This document shows, piece by piece, positions 35,655-45,689 of a stretch of 64,000 bases of DNA. How positions within the stretch are numbered: the first letter of the stretch is position 1; every line of letters starts with the position of its first letter. The stretch covers positions 62,001-126,000 of the forward strand of contig CBDBOO010000044.1 of assembly GCA_965208385.1 (NCBI GenBank). The letters run 5' to 3'. Below the pieces are notes generated by a model. It was not told the origin of the DNA and searched no databases. It saw nothing but the letters and a program-made list of their open reading frames with translations. The position numbers and the translations under genes are program-made. This stretch comes from Endozoicomonas sp965208385. GTDB taxonomy: Bacteria; Pseudomonadota; Gammaproteobacteria; Pseudomonadales; Endozoicomonadaceae.

Positions 35655-37841
35655 ATGACAGATACTAGCAAACAAGATTTTTCCCTGGTTCAACCGTTAA
35701 AAAAACAAAACTGTAAGCTTATTGTTCAGCCTGGTTGGTCAAATAATCCGGGGGCTCATTTTGTTGATCAGCACGGAATACTTTGCAGGGCTGGTGACGC
35801 TATTGGTGTGAACTTTGCCGTTTATGCCCCGGAGGCTTCTTCTGTTGAACTCTGCCTTTTTGATGAAAACGGTGAAGAGTCAAGGCTGGCAATGGCCGGT
35901 CCCCGAAAGGGAATCTGGCATCTTCTGGTTCGGCATATTACCGAGCAACAGACCTATGGATTCCGTGCCGCTGGCCGCTGGTCACCAAATGAAGGGTGTC
36001 GATTCAATGATAATAAATTGCTGGTGGATCCTTATGCCCGGGAGATTCGTGGCGAGGTTAAATGGTCGCCGGCCCTGTATGACTATTCGGGATCAGATGG
36101 TCGTGACAGCTGGCAGTATAATGAACTGGATAGCCATGGTTGTGTACCATTAAGCGTGGTTCGGGATGATTATTTTGACTGGCAGTCGGTGGTTCGTCCA
36201 GGCTCACTACAGAAAAGCGGTACTTCTGAAGACGATATTATTTATGAAGCTCATGTAAAAGGCTTTACCCGCTTGCATCCGGATGTGCCTGAGCATATGC
36301 GTGGAACGTACCTTGGTATGTGCCATCCAGTGGTCATCGATTATCTGACCTCCCTTGGCATTACTACTCTGGAGTTGTTACCAGTCACCTCTTTTGTCAG
36401 TGAGGCTCGTCTTGAAAATCTTGGGTTGAGCAATTACTGGGGTTATAACCCTCTGGCTCTAATGGCTCCGGAGCCATCCTACGGTCTGGAAGACCCGGTG
36501 AATGAACTGAAGACCATGGTCAGAGAACTGCATCGGGCAGGCATCCGGGTGGTTATGGATGTGGTGTTCAATCACACCTGTGAAGCAGGTTCAGATGGTC
36601 CTTCCCTGAGTTTCAGGGGGTTGGCGGAAAAAGAATATTATCTGCTTGATAATCACCAGGGCCAAATGACAACGGCCAATTACAGTGGTTGTGGAAACTC
36701 CGTAAATTTTGACTCTCCCCAGACATTAAAGCTGGTGATGGACAGTCTGCGTCACTGGTATGAAAATTATCAGATTGATGGCTTCCGATTTGATCTTGCC
36801 CCTAGCATGGCCAGAAGGAATAGGCATTTTGATCTGGGCAGCGCATTTTTTCAGGCTGTATTTCAGGATCCGGTATTGTCACAGTGTCAGATGATTGCTG
36901 AGCCCTGGGATCTGGGGCCGGATGGATATCGTTTGACGGGTTTTCCCCGCGACTGGCAAGAATGGAACGATCGGTATAGGGATGGCATACGGTCATTCTG
37001 GCGAGGCGATCAACATACTCTGGTTGATCTGGCCTGGCGGATGTCGGGCTCAAGGGATTTGTTTGGCGATGATCGCCCTGTGGGCAGTCTGAATTATATC
37101 TGCAGCCATGATGGCTTCACCAGCTACGATCTTGTCTCCTATACCAAACGACATAATTTGGGTAATGGTGAAGATAACCGGGATGGAGATCAACACAATC
37201 GTTCATGGAATAGCGGTGTTGAAGGTGCCACAAATGACAGAAATATTCTTGCCCGAAGATTCAGATCCGTCAAAAATATGATGGCAACACTGATGTTATC
37301 GAAAAGCACACCCATGTTCATGGCCGGTGATGAATTTGGCAATAGTCAGCAGGGCAACAACAATGCGTATTGTCAGGATAATGACATTAGCTGGATTGAC
37401 TGGTCCTGGTTGCAGGAGTCGAACGATTCAGACAGAAAAAAACTTCAGCTATTCATGACAGGATTGATTCAGCTGCGTCAGCAGCATCCTGTACTGACTG
37501 TTCCAAATCATATGACTACAGACAGGGATAAAAAACCGGCACAGGAGTGGTTCAGTCATCATGGGTTACCCCTGACGCCGGAAATGTTACCGGAAGAGAG
37601 TGGTCATACTCTGGCGATTCGATATCAAACCCCTGTGGGAGACCAGCCTTCATTAATGGTAATGATTAATAATGAGCAGGAAACCAGGCGATTTGCCTTC
37701 CCGGATTACAGTCATCATATACATTGGTATCGTATTTTAGCCACGGCTGAGAGTGACGAATTCAGTCGCGAGGTGATTTTAAATCAAGGCTGGTACGATG
37801 TACCGGCAAACAGTGTTGTGGTGATAGAAGAGAAACGATAA
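35655..37841 (+). CDS. glgX: Glycogen debranching enzyme
   Basis: This 728-residue isoamylase-type GH13 protein has an N-terminal CBM48 domain (GVNFAVYAPEASSVELCLFD), then the barrel with nucleophile region YQIDGFRFDLAPSM, acid region MIAEPWDLGPDGY and SHDGFTSYDLVSY. It removes short branches left by phosphorylase. The 147-bp gap to glgB suggests it may have its own promoter. Confidence 0.95.
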   Translation: MTDTSKQDFSLVQPLKKQNCKLIVQPGWSNNPGAHFVDQHGILCRAGDAIGVNFAVYAPEASSVELCLFDENGEESRLAMAGPRKGIWHLLVRHITEQQTYGFRAAGRWSPNEGCRFNDNKLLVDPYAREIRGEVKWSPALYDYSGSDGRDSWQYNELDSHGCVPLSVVRDDYFDWQSVVRPGSLQKSGTSEDDIIYEAHVKGFTRLHPDVPEHMRGTYLGMCHPVVIDYLTSLGITTLELLPVTSFVSEARLENLGLSNYWGYNPLALMAPEPSYGLEDPVNELKTMVRELHRAGIRVVMDVVFNHTCEAGSDGPSLSFRGLAEKEYYLLDNHQGQMTTANYSGCGNSVNFDSPQTLKLVMDSLRHWYENYQIDGFRFDLAPSMARRNRHFDLGSAFFQAVFQDPVLSQCQMIAEPWDLGPDGYRLTGFPRDWQEWNDRYRDGIRSFWRGDQHTLVDLAWRMSGSRDLFGDDRPVGSLNYICSHDGFTSYDLVSYTKRHNLGNGEDNRDGDQHNRSWNSGVEGATNDRNILARRFRSVKNMMATLMLSKSTPMFMAGDEFGNSQQGNNNAYCQDNDISWIDWSWLQESNDSDRKKLQLFMTGLIQLRQQHPVLTVPNHMTTDRDKKPAQEWFSHHGLPLTPEMLPEESGHTLAIRYQTPVGDQPSLMVMINNEQETRRFAFPDYSHHIHWYRILATAESDEFSREVILNQGWYDVPANSVVVIEEKR

Positions 37842-38037
37842 GGCAACGCAGGGGGAGAATTGTTGTTAATTGAAGGATGTAATATTTTGTATATTCAACA
37901 TGACTTTTAACAGTTTACTGCTTGTTATCAATGTTTAACTGCTGAATAGTAACTACCCTTACGCCACTTTGGCGACTCTGGGATTATCTGGTGAAGGCCA
38001 GAATCGACCATACGATCAGCGAACAGGGACCATTATT

Positions 38038-39681
38038 ATGCATCCGCTTGCCGGCCAGTTAGCAACTGATGACCTGCTGACCAACATTCCACGATTGGTC
38101 AGTGATTACTATACGGTTATTCCAGATCCGAACAACCGGCAGCAGAGCGTGGCATTTGGTACCTCAGGGCATCGAGGGAGTTCTTTCCTGGGTACCTTCA
38201 ATGAAACCCACATATTGGCTATCAGTCAGGCTATCTGCGAATACCGTCATCGGCAGAAAATTACCGGCCCCATGTATGTGGGAATGGATACTCATGCACT
38301 TTCAGAACCCGCATTAATCAGTGCTGTAGAAGTATTTGCTGCTAATGGTGTGGATGTTGTTATTCAGCAGGGGCGAGGTTATACACCAACACCGGTGATC
38401 TCCCATGCCATTGTCAGCTATAACCGCTGCCATGATCGTCGGGCAGATGGCGTTGTCATTACACCCTCTCATAATCCACCGGAAGACGGTGGTTTTAAAT
38501 ACAATCCGCCCCATGGTGGACCGGCGGAAACCGGAATTACCTCCTGGGTTGAGAGCAGAGCTAACGAACTGATCAAGTCAGGATTATCCGGTGTCAAGCG
38601 CATGGCTTTTACCAGCGCTCTGTCGTCTGGAAGGGTGCAGGAATACGACTATATAACGCCCTATGTTCGGGATCTTGAAAATGTGCTGGACATGAAAGCC
38701 ATCAGTCAGGCCGGATTGAAAATAGGCGTCGATCCCCTGGGTGGTTCAGGTATTCATTATTGGGAACCCATTGCGGACTATTATCAGCTGGATCTGGAAA
38801 TGGTCAGTCATAAGGTTGATCCTACTTTTTCCTTCATGCATCTGGATAAAGACGGCAAAATCCGTATGGATTGCTCGTCATCTTCTTCTATGGCGGGACT
38901 GATCAAACTTAAGGATCGATTTGATATTGCTTTTGGCAACGACCCTGATTTTGATCGTCACGGCATTGTAACTCGTGGACACGGACTGCTTAATCCAAAT
39001 CACTATCTGGCTGTAGCCATCAACTATCTTTATGGTCATCGATCTCAATGGTCTCCCTTGGCGACCATTGGTAAAACGCTGGTGTCCAGTGCCATGATCG
39101 ACCGGGTTGCTGCCGGACTGGGCAGAAAAGTCTGCGAAGTGCCAGTGGGTTTCAAATGGTTTGTCGATGGGCTTTCCTCCGGAGAAATGGCATTTGGTGG
39201 CGAAGAAAGTGCTGGGGCCAGTTTCCTTCGACTCGATGGTTCAACCTGGTGTACAGATAAAGACGGATTCATCATGGCCCTTTTGGCCGCAGAAATTACT
39301 GCGGTCACCGGGAAAGACCCGGGCGAACATTACCAGTCACTGGCTGCTCAATATGGTGCCCCGGTTTATGAGCGAATTCAGGCATCAGCCAATGCAGAAC
39401 AGAAGAAGGTGTTGTCGGCATTGAGCCCTGAGCAGGTCATTGCAGATAAACTGGCTGGCGATCCGATCACTGCCAAGCTGACCCACGCTTCTGGTAATGG
39501 TGCCGCCATTGGTGGTTTAAAGGTGGTCACTGACCGTGGCTGGTTCGCGGCCAGGCCATCAGGTACCGAGGCTGTTTATAAAATATATACGGAAAGTTTT
39601 GAGAGTGATCAACATCTCAAGCAAATTCAGACAGAGGCTCAGGCCATTGTTGCTGATGTATTTGCCAGCAATGATGTTTAA
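38038..39681 (+). CDS. pgm: Phosphoglucomutase (alpha-D-glucose phosphate-specific)
   Basis: This 547-residue enzyme matches E. coli Pgm (546). The catalytic phosphoserine is in VITPSHNPPEDGG, the metal-binding loop is NDPDFDRHGIV, and the substrate loop is GGEESAGASF. It interconverts glucose-1-phosphate and glucose-6-phosphate, linking GlgP output and GlgC input to central metabolism. ATG 38038 is used rather than the longer frame from 37969, because it fits the family start and has CAGGGA upstream. Its place inside the glycogen cluster is a notable linkage. Confidence 0.96.
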   Translation: MHPLAGQLATDDLLTNIPRLVSDYYTVIPDPNNRQQSVAFGTSGHRGSSFLGTFNETHILAISQAICEYRHRQKITGPMYVGMDTHALSEPALISAVEVFAANGVDVVIQQGRGYTPTPVISHAIVSYNRCHDRRADGVVITPSHNPPEDGGFKYNPPHGGPAETGITSWVESRANELIKSGLSGVKRMAFTSALSSGRVQEYDYITPYVRDLENVLDMKAISQAGLKIGVDPLGGSGIHYWEPIADYYQLDLEMVSHKVDPTFSFMHLDKDGKIRMDCSSSSSMAGLIKLKDRFDIAFGNDPDFDRHGIVTRGHGLLNPNHYLAVAINYLYGHRSQWSPLATIGKTLVSSAMIDRVAAGLGRKVCEVPVGFKWFVDGLSSGEMAFGGEESAGASFLRLDGSTWCTDKDGFIMALLAAEITAVTGKDPGEHYQSLAAQYGAPVYERIQASANAEQKKVLSALSPEQVIADKLAGDPITAKLTHASGNGAAIGGLKVVTDRGWFAARPSGTEAVYKIYTESFESDQHLKQIQTEAQAIVADVFASNDV

Positions 39682-39703
39682 AACATCGGTAAGAATTTAG
39701 ATA

Positions 39704-39756
39704 TCAACTACCAATCAACTACCAATCAACTACCAATCAACTACCAATCAACGTCT
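39704..39756 (+). repeat. Tandem repeat, 11-bp unit, four copies
   Basis: TCAACTACCAA-type units begin at 39704, 39715, 39726 and 39737, with a partial fifth. Confidence 0.9.
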
Positions 39757-39879
39757 ATGGCAGTACAACTGTGAAGCCATACATTGAGATTGGTATAACC
39801 AGAGTCAGACGGTTTTTCCATGCCGTGCATGGGCACAGGATCTAGAGCAACGCAGGAAATGTTGCCGAGAAGATCCATT

Positions 39880-39939
39880 ATATACCCAAAGTATTTGGAG
39901 GTGCGCTCTACAAGCCTGCACCTTCAAAGGCGACGGGTA
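39880..39939. repeat. Dispersed intergenic repeat, copy 6 (compact inverted form)
   Basis: TATACCCAAAGTATTTGGAG with GTGC, then GCACCTTCAAAGGCGACGGG with TAGA, form a 60-bp hairpin built from both ends of the repeat family with almost no middle. Confidence 0.6.
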
Positions 39940-40078
39940 GAATCTCCTAACTCTAAGGGAAACCCCGGACAGCATTTCTAAAAAAATAACACTGAAGCTG
40001 CAGAAGGAATCGTTATGGAAGACTTCATGAGTATGCCAGTGATAAATCGTTTTTTTGGGAATTGTTTTTTTGGGGAGT

Positions 40079-41308
40079 ATGAGCGTGTCATCTGTATTAT
40101 CTATGATTCTGGCCGGGGGAGAAGGTTCCCGGCTGTCACCCTTAACGGGAATGCGTGCCAAGCCTGCAGTGCCCTTTGGTGGTCAATATCGCATCATTGA
40201 TTTCGTGCTGAGTAATTTTGTTAACTCGGATCTTCACAAAATCTATCTTATCACGCAGTTTAAATCCCATTCTCTCAGTAAGCATTTGCAGCGTTGCTGG
40301 CGGATTGCCGGATTATCGGACAAGTTCATTGATACGTTACCAGCCCAAATGCGTACGGGTTATGACTGGTATCAGGGAACCGCAGATGCGATTTTTCAGA
40401 ACCTGCATCATATAGAATCAGTTAATCCGGATCTGGTGTGTGTCTTTGGTGGAGATCATATTTACACCATGGATGTCCGGGATATGATTCAGTTTCATGA
40501 AGGCAACGATGCAGATCTGACGGTTGCGGCTATTCCTGTTCCTGTCAGTCAGGCCCATCAGTTTGGTGTGATTGAAGTAAATGACAATGGACAGATGATT
40601 GGATTTCAGGAAAAGCCCAGTGAAGACATCAAGACAATACCAGGAAATCCGGATTATGTGCTGGCATCCATGGGTAATTATGTATTCACTCAGGATTGTC
40701 TGGTTAAAGAACTCAATGACGATCATGCGGACAATCAGTCAGATCATGATTTTGGCAAAGATATTATTCCGTCGCTCTATCCCAGGGCAAAGGTTATGGT
40801 TTATGACTTTTCAACCAATACCGTTCCAGGAGGTACCAATAATGGGTACTGGCGTGATGTGGGTACTATAGAGTCCTACTGGGAATCCAACATGGATCTG
40901 TTGTCAGGGAATTCCCCGATTAATCTGCATAATCAGCAATGGCCCATTCGAACATTTATCCCACCCTATCCCCCCGCATTAATTGCCTATGACCGTGATC
41001 AGAGAGAAGGGCAGATTAATAACTCCATGGTCGGTGTTGGTTGTATTCTCAACGATATTTTTATGGATCGTAGTATCCTTGGTTACAACGTTGAGATCGG
41101 CTGTCAGGCTCGTATTTCTGATTCCATCATATTACCGAATACCAAGATCGGGGCGGGTGTTACGCTGCGAAAATGTATTGTTGATAAAAGAGTAGAGATT
41201 GCTCCGAATACTCAGATCGGCGTTAACCTGGAAGAAGATATGAAACAATTCAGGGTGACTGAATCTGGTTTGGTTGTGATTCCCAGGGGGGCAAAAGTTG
41301 GCTTCTGA
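40079..41308 (+). CDS. glgC: Glucose-1-phosphate adenylyltransferase
   Basis: This 409-residue enzyme makes ADP-glucose for glycogen. The N-terminal nucleotide-binding motif is LAGGEGSRLSPLT, followed by RAKPAVPFGGQYRIID, the ATP/Glc-1-P region GDHIYTMDVRDM, and a C-terminal left-handed beta-helix region. ATG 40079 is favoured over the longer frame because GGGGAG lies just upstream and it places the AGG motif at residue 11. It overlaps glgA by 11 bp, indicating coupling. It is allosterically controlled in known homologues. Confidence 0.96.
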   Translation: MSVSSVLSMILAGGEGSRLSPLTGMRAKPAVPFGGQYRIIDFVLSNFVNSDLHKIYLITQFKSHSLSKHLQRCWRIAGLSDKFIDTLPAQMRTGYDWYQGTADAIFQNLHHIESVNPDLVCVFGGDHIYTMDVRDMIQFHEGNDADLTVAAIPVPVSQAHQFGVIEVNDNGQMIGFQEKPSEDIKTIPGNPDYVLASMGNYVFTQDCLVKELNDDHADNQSDHDFGKDIIPSLYPRAKVMVYDFSTNTVPGGTNNGYWRDVGTIESYWESNMDLLSGNSPINLHNQQWPIRTFIPPYPPALIAYDRDQREGQINNSMVGVGCILNDIFMDRSILGYNVEIGCQARISDSIILPNTKIGAGVTLRKCIVDKRVEIAPNTQIGVNLEEDMKQFRVTESGLVVIPRGAKVGF

Positions 41309-42743
41309 TTTAAAGATATTGTTTGTGGTTTCAGAGCTGGCGGGAATTGTTAAAACAGGGGGACTGGCCGATGTGGCCAGCGCCCTTGGGCGCGAGCTGA
41401 AAAAACTGGGGCATGATGTACGGATAGTGATGCCTGCCTATAGCAAGGCGTTGAAGGAGCTTGCCACCACAGTCCAGGGAGTAGGTGACGTTCGGTTCAG
41501 CTCTGGCAGGAAGACCGGTTTTGCCATTCATGAATCCGAATTCAATGAGACTCCCGTTTATCTCATCGAGCATAACGACTATTTCGAGCGTGATGGACTT
41601 TATACTTGTCAGGGAAGGGGGTATAGCGATAACAGCGAGCGTTTTGGCTTTTTCTCGAAAGCGGCACTTGAATTATGCCAGCAGATTGATTTTCAACCGG
41701 ATATCTTTCATTGCCATGATTGGCAGACAGCCATGCTGCCATACTTTTTAAGAGTGGATGAATCTCTTAATCCATTTTTTTCAAATTCTTCGTCAGTCTT
41801 AACGATTCATAATGCGGCCTTTCAGCAGCGTACGGATGCAGCCTGTATGGATACTCTTGGTATTGGCTGGCGTTATTTTAATCCTGCCTGTTTTGAAGAT
41901 TCAGGCTGGATTAATATTTTGAAAGGGGGGCTAGCCTTTGCAGATAGAATCACTACTGTCAGCCCACGCTACGCCAGTGAGTTATTGACTGAAACAGGTT
42001 CTCACGGACTGAAAAACAGCTTTCAGCGCCGGGAGGGAGATCTTACCGGTATTCTCAATGGTTGTGACTATCAAGAGTGGAATCCAGAAACAGATGATCT
42101 GATACCGGCTCGTTACTCTGCGGATGATTTATCCGGCAAAGAGATCTGCAAAAGAAAGCTACAAGAGTGTTTTCAGCTAACGGCAGACACTGATATTCCA
42201 GTGTATGGACTTGTTGGACGATTGAGCGAGCAGAAAGGATTCACCTATCTTATCTCTGCCTTAAGACAGTTTCTAGAGAATGAAGTTCAGGTTATTGTTC
42301 TTGGTTGTGGTGATGAATCGATAGCTTGTGAATTGAGTGCATTGGTCACTGAATTTCCTGAAAAATTCCGATTTTATGATGGCTTTGACAACTCGTTGGC
42401 TCATCAGATTGAAGCCGGATCTGATTTTTTCTTAATGCCATCGTTATTTGAACCCTGCGGACTCAATCAAATGTACAGCCTGAGGTATGGCACTTTACCG
42501 ATAGTAAGAGCCGTCGGTGGCCTGCTGGATTCAGTCTCAGGTTTCGAAGATTACGGTAAAAATGCCACAGGATTTGTTTTCGAACAACCGGATTCAATCG
42601 AACTGACAGACTGTCTGCAAAAGACATTGGATGTTTATTGTAATAAAGCGCTGTTCGGACAGCTAATACTGAATGCAATGGAGCAGCGTTTTACCTGGGA
42701 GCAGTCAGCCAGACAATACCTGACAGTTTTTCGATCTCTCTAA
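41298..42743 (+). CDS. glgA: Glycogen synthase (ADP-glucose type)
   Basis: This 481-residue GT5 enzyme starts at TTG 41298, inside the glgC 3' end, with a GGGGGG tract upstream. The synthase signature VVSELAGIVKTGGLADVASAL is at the N-terminus (19 residues given in part: KTGGLADV). The C-terminal catalytic region SLFEPCGLNQMYSLRYGT carries the catalytic Glu. It extends alpha-1,4 glucan chains from ADP-glucose. The gene is followed by the disrupted second glgB after 32 bp. Confidence 0.95.
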   Translation: MASDLKILFVVSELAGIVKTGGLADVASALGRELKKLGHDVRIVMPAYSKALKELATTVQGVGDVRFSSGRKTGFAIHESEFNETPVYLIEHNDYFERDGLYTCQGRGYSDNSERFGFFSKAALELCQQIDFQPDIFHCHDWQTAMLPYFLRVDESLNPFFSNSSSVLTIHNAAFQQRTDAACMDTLGIGWRYFNPACFEDSGWINILKGGLAFADRITTVSPRYASELLTETGSHGLKNSFQRREGDLTGILNGCDYQEWNPETDDLIPARYSADDLSGKEICKRKLQECFQLTADTDIPVYGLVGRLSEQKGFTYLISALRQFLENEVQVIVLGCGDESIACELSALVTEFPEKFRFYDGFDNSLAHQIEAGSDFFLMPSLFEPCGLNQMYSLRYGTLPIVRAVGGLLDSVSGFEDYGKNATGFVFEQPDSIELTDCLQKTLDVYCNKALFGQLILNAMEQRFTWEQSARQYLTVFRSL

Positions 42744-42775
42744 AATCACCCTATTCTGGAAATATTGTTATAACT

Positions 42776-44956
42776 ATGTCTGTACAGTCACCGTTTGTGA
42801 ACAGCCTTGACTTGGGGCTGTGTTCCTGTCCCTTTGATTCTCTCGGACTTCATTCTCATTCATCAAAAGGCCTGGTCCTCAGAGTTTGGAGACCCGATGC
42901 AGACCGGTTGGAGATTATAGAGTCTCCTTCGGAAAAAACCTGGGGTCAATGAAAGAGGTTTCTGCAGGTTTTTTCGAGCTGCACTTCCCCAGAAGGCGAA
43001 AGCATTTTGTTTATCAGGTGAAAATTGAGTTGAAGAGCGGACAGCAGGTTCAGATCTTTGACCCCTATCAGTTTGGTGAATATGTATTAAGGCAGGATGA
43101 TATAGATCATCGTTATTTATATCGCTATTTAGGTGCTCGTGAGATATCACATGTGATAAACAGCAGAAGGCAGATCGATGGTGTGCTTTTCAGCGTTTAT
43201 GCGCCCGGCGCGCGCTCAATCGCTGTGGTGGGTGATTTTAATCACTGGGATGGACGTTTGCATCCCATGGCCAGTGCTGATGATGGCATATGGCGGCTGT
43301 TTGTACCGGGTCTCAGGGAAGGGGATTTATACAAATTTGAGATTCATGATCAATATGGAAATCTGCTGCCGGTAAAGACGGACCCCTTTGGAAGCTCAAT
43401 TGAACAATGGCCGGGACTGGCCTCAAGGGTTACATCAGACCAGAATTATGTCTGGCAGGATCAGGAATGGTTATCCCTCAGGACGCAGCAGAAAGGGAAT
43501 TATGACCGTCCTATGTCAATTTATGAAGTGCACCCTGGTTCCTGGAAACGTAAGGGAAATAATGACTTTTTGAATTTTCGGGAGCTGGCAGAGTGTTTGA
43601 TTCCCTATGTGCGAGATATGAAATTCACACATATTGAATTGTTGCCGGTCTCCGAACATCCGTTGTTTGATTCCTGGGGATACCAGCCGGTGGGCATGTT
43701 TGCCCCCAGCAGTCGCTATGGTTCGCCAGATGATTTTCGCTATTTTGTTGATTGTTGTCATAGGGCCGGAATTGGGGTCATTCTGGATTGGGTCCCGGCA
43801 CATTTCCCGGAAGATGATCACGGACTGGCACAATTTGATGGAACGTCGCTTTATGAACATCCGGACCCCAGGCGTGGCTGGCATCCTGACTGGAAAACCT
43901 GTATCTACGATTTTGGCAAAACCTGGGTTCAGGATTTTCTGATCAGTAATGCGCTTTACTGGTTGAATGAATTTCATATAGATGGTTCGTGTGGATGCCG
44001 TCGCGTCCATGTTGTATCTGGATTATTCGCGAAAAGAAGGGGAGTGGCTGCCGAATATTCATGGAGGTAATGAGAACCTTGAAGCGGTTCATTTTCTTCG
44101 GAAATTCAATGAAATTGTCTATGATCAGTTTCCTGATGTTATGACCATTGCTGAAGAGTCCACCAGTTGGCCGGGTGTTTCCCGGCCTGTTTCGGAAGGT
44201 GGACTTGGCTTCGGTTATAAGTGGAATATGGGATGGATGAACGACTCTCTGGAGTACATGAAAACCGATACACTGTATCGGAAGCATCATCATCAGATAA
44301 CCTTCAGTACTGCCTATGCCTGGAGTGAGAATTTCGTTTTACCTTTATCCCACGATGAGGTGGTTCATGGAAAAGGAACTCTGCTGACCAGAATGCCAGG
44401 AGATGACTGGCAGAAATTTGCCAATTTGAGAGCATATCTTGCGTTTATGTTTGCTCATCCCGGTAAGAAACTTATGTTTATGGGAGGTGAATTTGGTACA
44501 GACAGGGAGTGGAATCATAATCAGGCTTTAAATTGGGAAGTGTTGAACCATGAAGGGAGCAGGCATACCGGCGTACAAAGTCTGGTTTGTCAGTTGAATC
44601 AATTATACCGGACACATTCTGCGCTGTATGAGCTGGATACGAAGGAAGAAGGATTTCATTGGATCGTAGGTGATGATGCGAATCAAAGTGTACTGGCATT
44701 CAGTCGGCATGATCAATCTGGACGGACAATGATTATTCTTGCGAATTTGACGCCGGCAATTATTGAAGAATATCGTATTGGTGTGTCGGATAAAGGCTGT
44801 TATCAGGAAATGTTAAATACTGATAGTTTCAAATATGGAGGTAGTGGCGTGAATGCCGGTACTGATATTCAGTCGGAAAATATACCCATGCATGGCGCTG
44901 CTCAGAGTATATCGTTAACCCTTCCGCCTCTTTCTACTCTGATTCTTGCGGCTTGA
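42776..44956 (+). pseudogene. Second glycogen branching enzyme gene, two frameshifts
   Basis: It is a clear paralogue of the glgB at 33333. From ATG 42776 the first frame reads LVLRVWRPDADRLEIIESPSEK and then loses frame at an A6 run (42933-42938); a seventh A would restore it to the next frame (NLGSMKEVSAGFFELHFP). The middle frame runs to HIDG near 43985. Two missing bases there break the conserved HIDGLRVDAV nucleophile motif. The third frame then gives RVDAVASMLYLDYSRKEG, FVLPLSHDEVVHGKGTL and a normal end at 44956. The gene could have been a specialised branching enzyme and is now probably inactive, unless the indels are sequencing errors. It lies directly after glgA. Confidence 0.9.
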
Positions 44957-44968
44957 CTCAATCAGGTT

Positions 44969-44997
44969 TTACCCACAACAATGGCCATTGTGGGTAA
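44969..44997. terminator. Hairpin between glgB2 and the DUF2726 gene
   Basis: TTACCCACAA (44969-44978) pairs with TTGTGGGTAA (44988-44997) over a 9-base loop. There is no strong T-run, but it is placed between convergent genes. Confidence 0.45.
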
Positions 44998-45005
44998 GTA
45001 AACGT

Positions 45006-45689
45006 CTATACGAGACGGGCACCTTTGCATTCAGGGTAAGAGCAACACACCCAGCATTCCTGTCCGGCTCGCTCACCTTTTTTAATGGTGGTTAATTTCA
45101 TATTATTACCGCACTTCGGACATTCCTGAACTTCCGACTCTGAACGTTCGTCTCTGGCGGTCTCGCTTCCCTGTCGTATAAAAACTTCTTCATTCTTGCT
45201 GTCAAACTCATCGATACCGCAGGCACCAAAGACGATATTTCTCAGACTTGGAACATCCCGATAAGGTTTAATATCGAATTCCAGCAGCGTCAGACCGGCA
45301 GCATCACATAGCTCCCTTAGACGTTTCTGTTTTCTTGAATCATTACTTTTTCCATAAGGAACCAGATTGATCACACAGAGTACCGACATTTCACGGCGAT
45401 GGCAGAGTACATAATCAAATCTGGAATGTTTGAAAGAACTTAACAGACTACCGGCCGGACTGAGTCGTCTGGCGGTGAAGACATCATGAACAGGCATAGC
45501 AGGAAAAATATTGAGATGACTGCGTACGGCAATATCGAGCTGGCCATGAAATGCTCTGGTATCCTTATTAAACAAGGGATCCCGGCACTCGACATTGAGT
45601 CGTCCGCGCTTGAGCCAGATGTACAGGGCAACAAACAGCACCAGTATTGATGATGCGATAATTATCAGGATGGGATTAACCGGAAACAC
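45006..45689 (-). CDS. Membrane-anchored DUF2726 protein with C-terminal topoisomerase-type zinc ribbon
   Basis: This 227-residue protein has one N-terminal membrane helix (ILIIIASSILVLFVALYIWL). A DUF2726-like nuclease-fold domain follows (core SRFDYVLCHRREMSVLCVINLV, with KQKRLRELCDAAGLTLLEFD downstream). The C-terminus is a four-cysteine zinc ribbon (CPKCG, then CSYPEC) of the type found at the end of topoisomerase I. The combination suggests a nucleic-acid-related function at the membrane; no experimental role is known to me. It is convergent with the disrupted glgB2. Confidence 0.75.
   Translation of the reverse strand: MFPVNPILIIIASSILVLFVALYIWLKRGRLNVECRDPLFNKDTRAFHGQLDIAVRSHLNIFPAMPVHDVFTARRLSPAGSLLSSFKHSRFDYVLCHRREMSVLCVINLVPYGKSNDSRKQKRLRELCDAAGLTLLEFDIKPYRDVPSLRNIVFGACGIDEFDSKNEEVFIRQGSETARDERSESEVQECPKCGNNMKLTTIKKGERAGQECWVCCSYPECKGARLV

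Larger units (their letters stand above)
39682..40078. other. pgm-glgC intergenic region, about 400 bp
   Basis: It contains an 11-bp tandem repeat (39704-39756) and a compact dispersed-repeat hairpin (39880-39939). No gene is visible. Confidence 0.6.

Noticed and set aside
43982..44956. A separate short GH13 protein
   Set aside because: It is the 3' part of the second glgB, which lost its frame near 43985.
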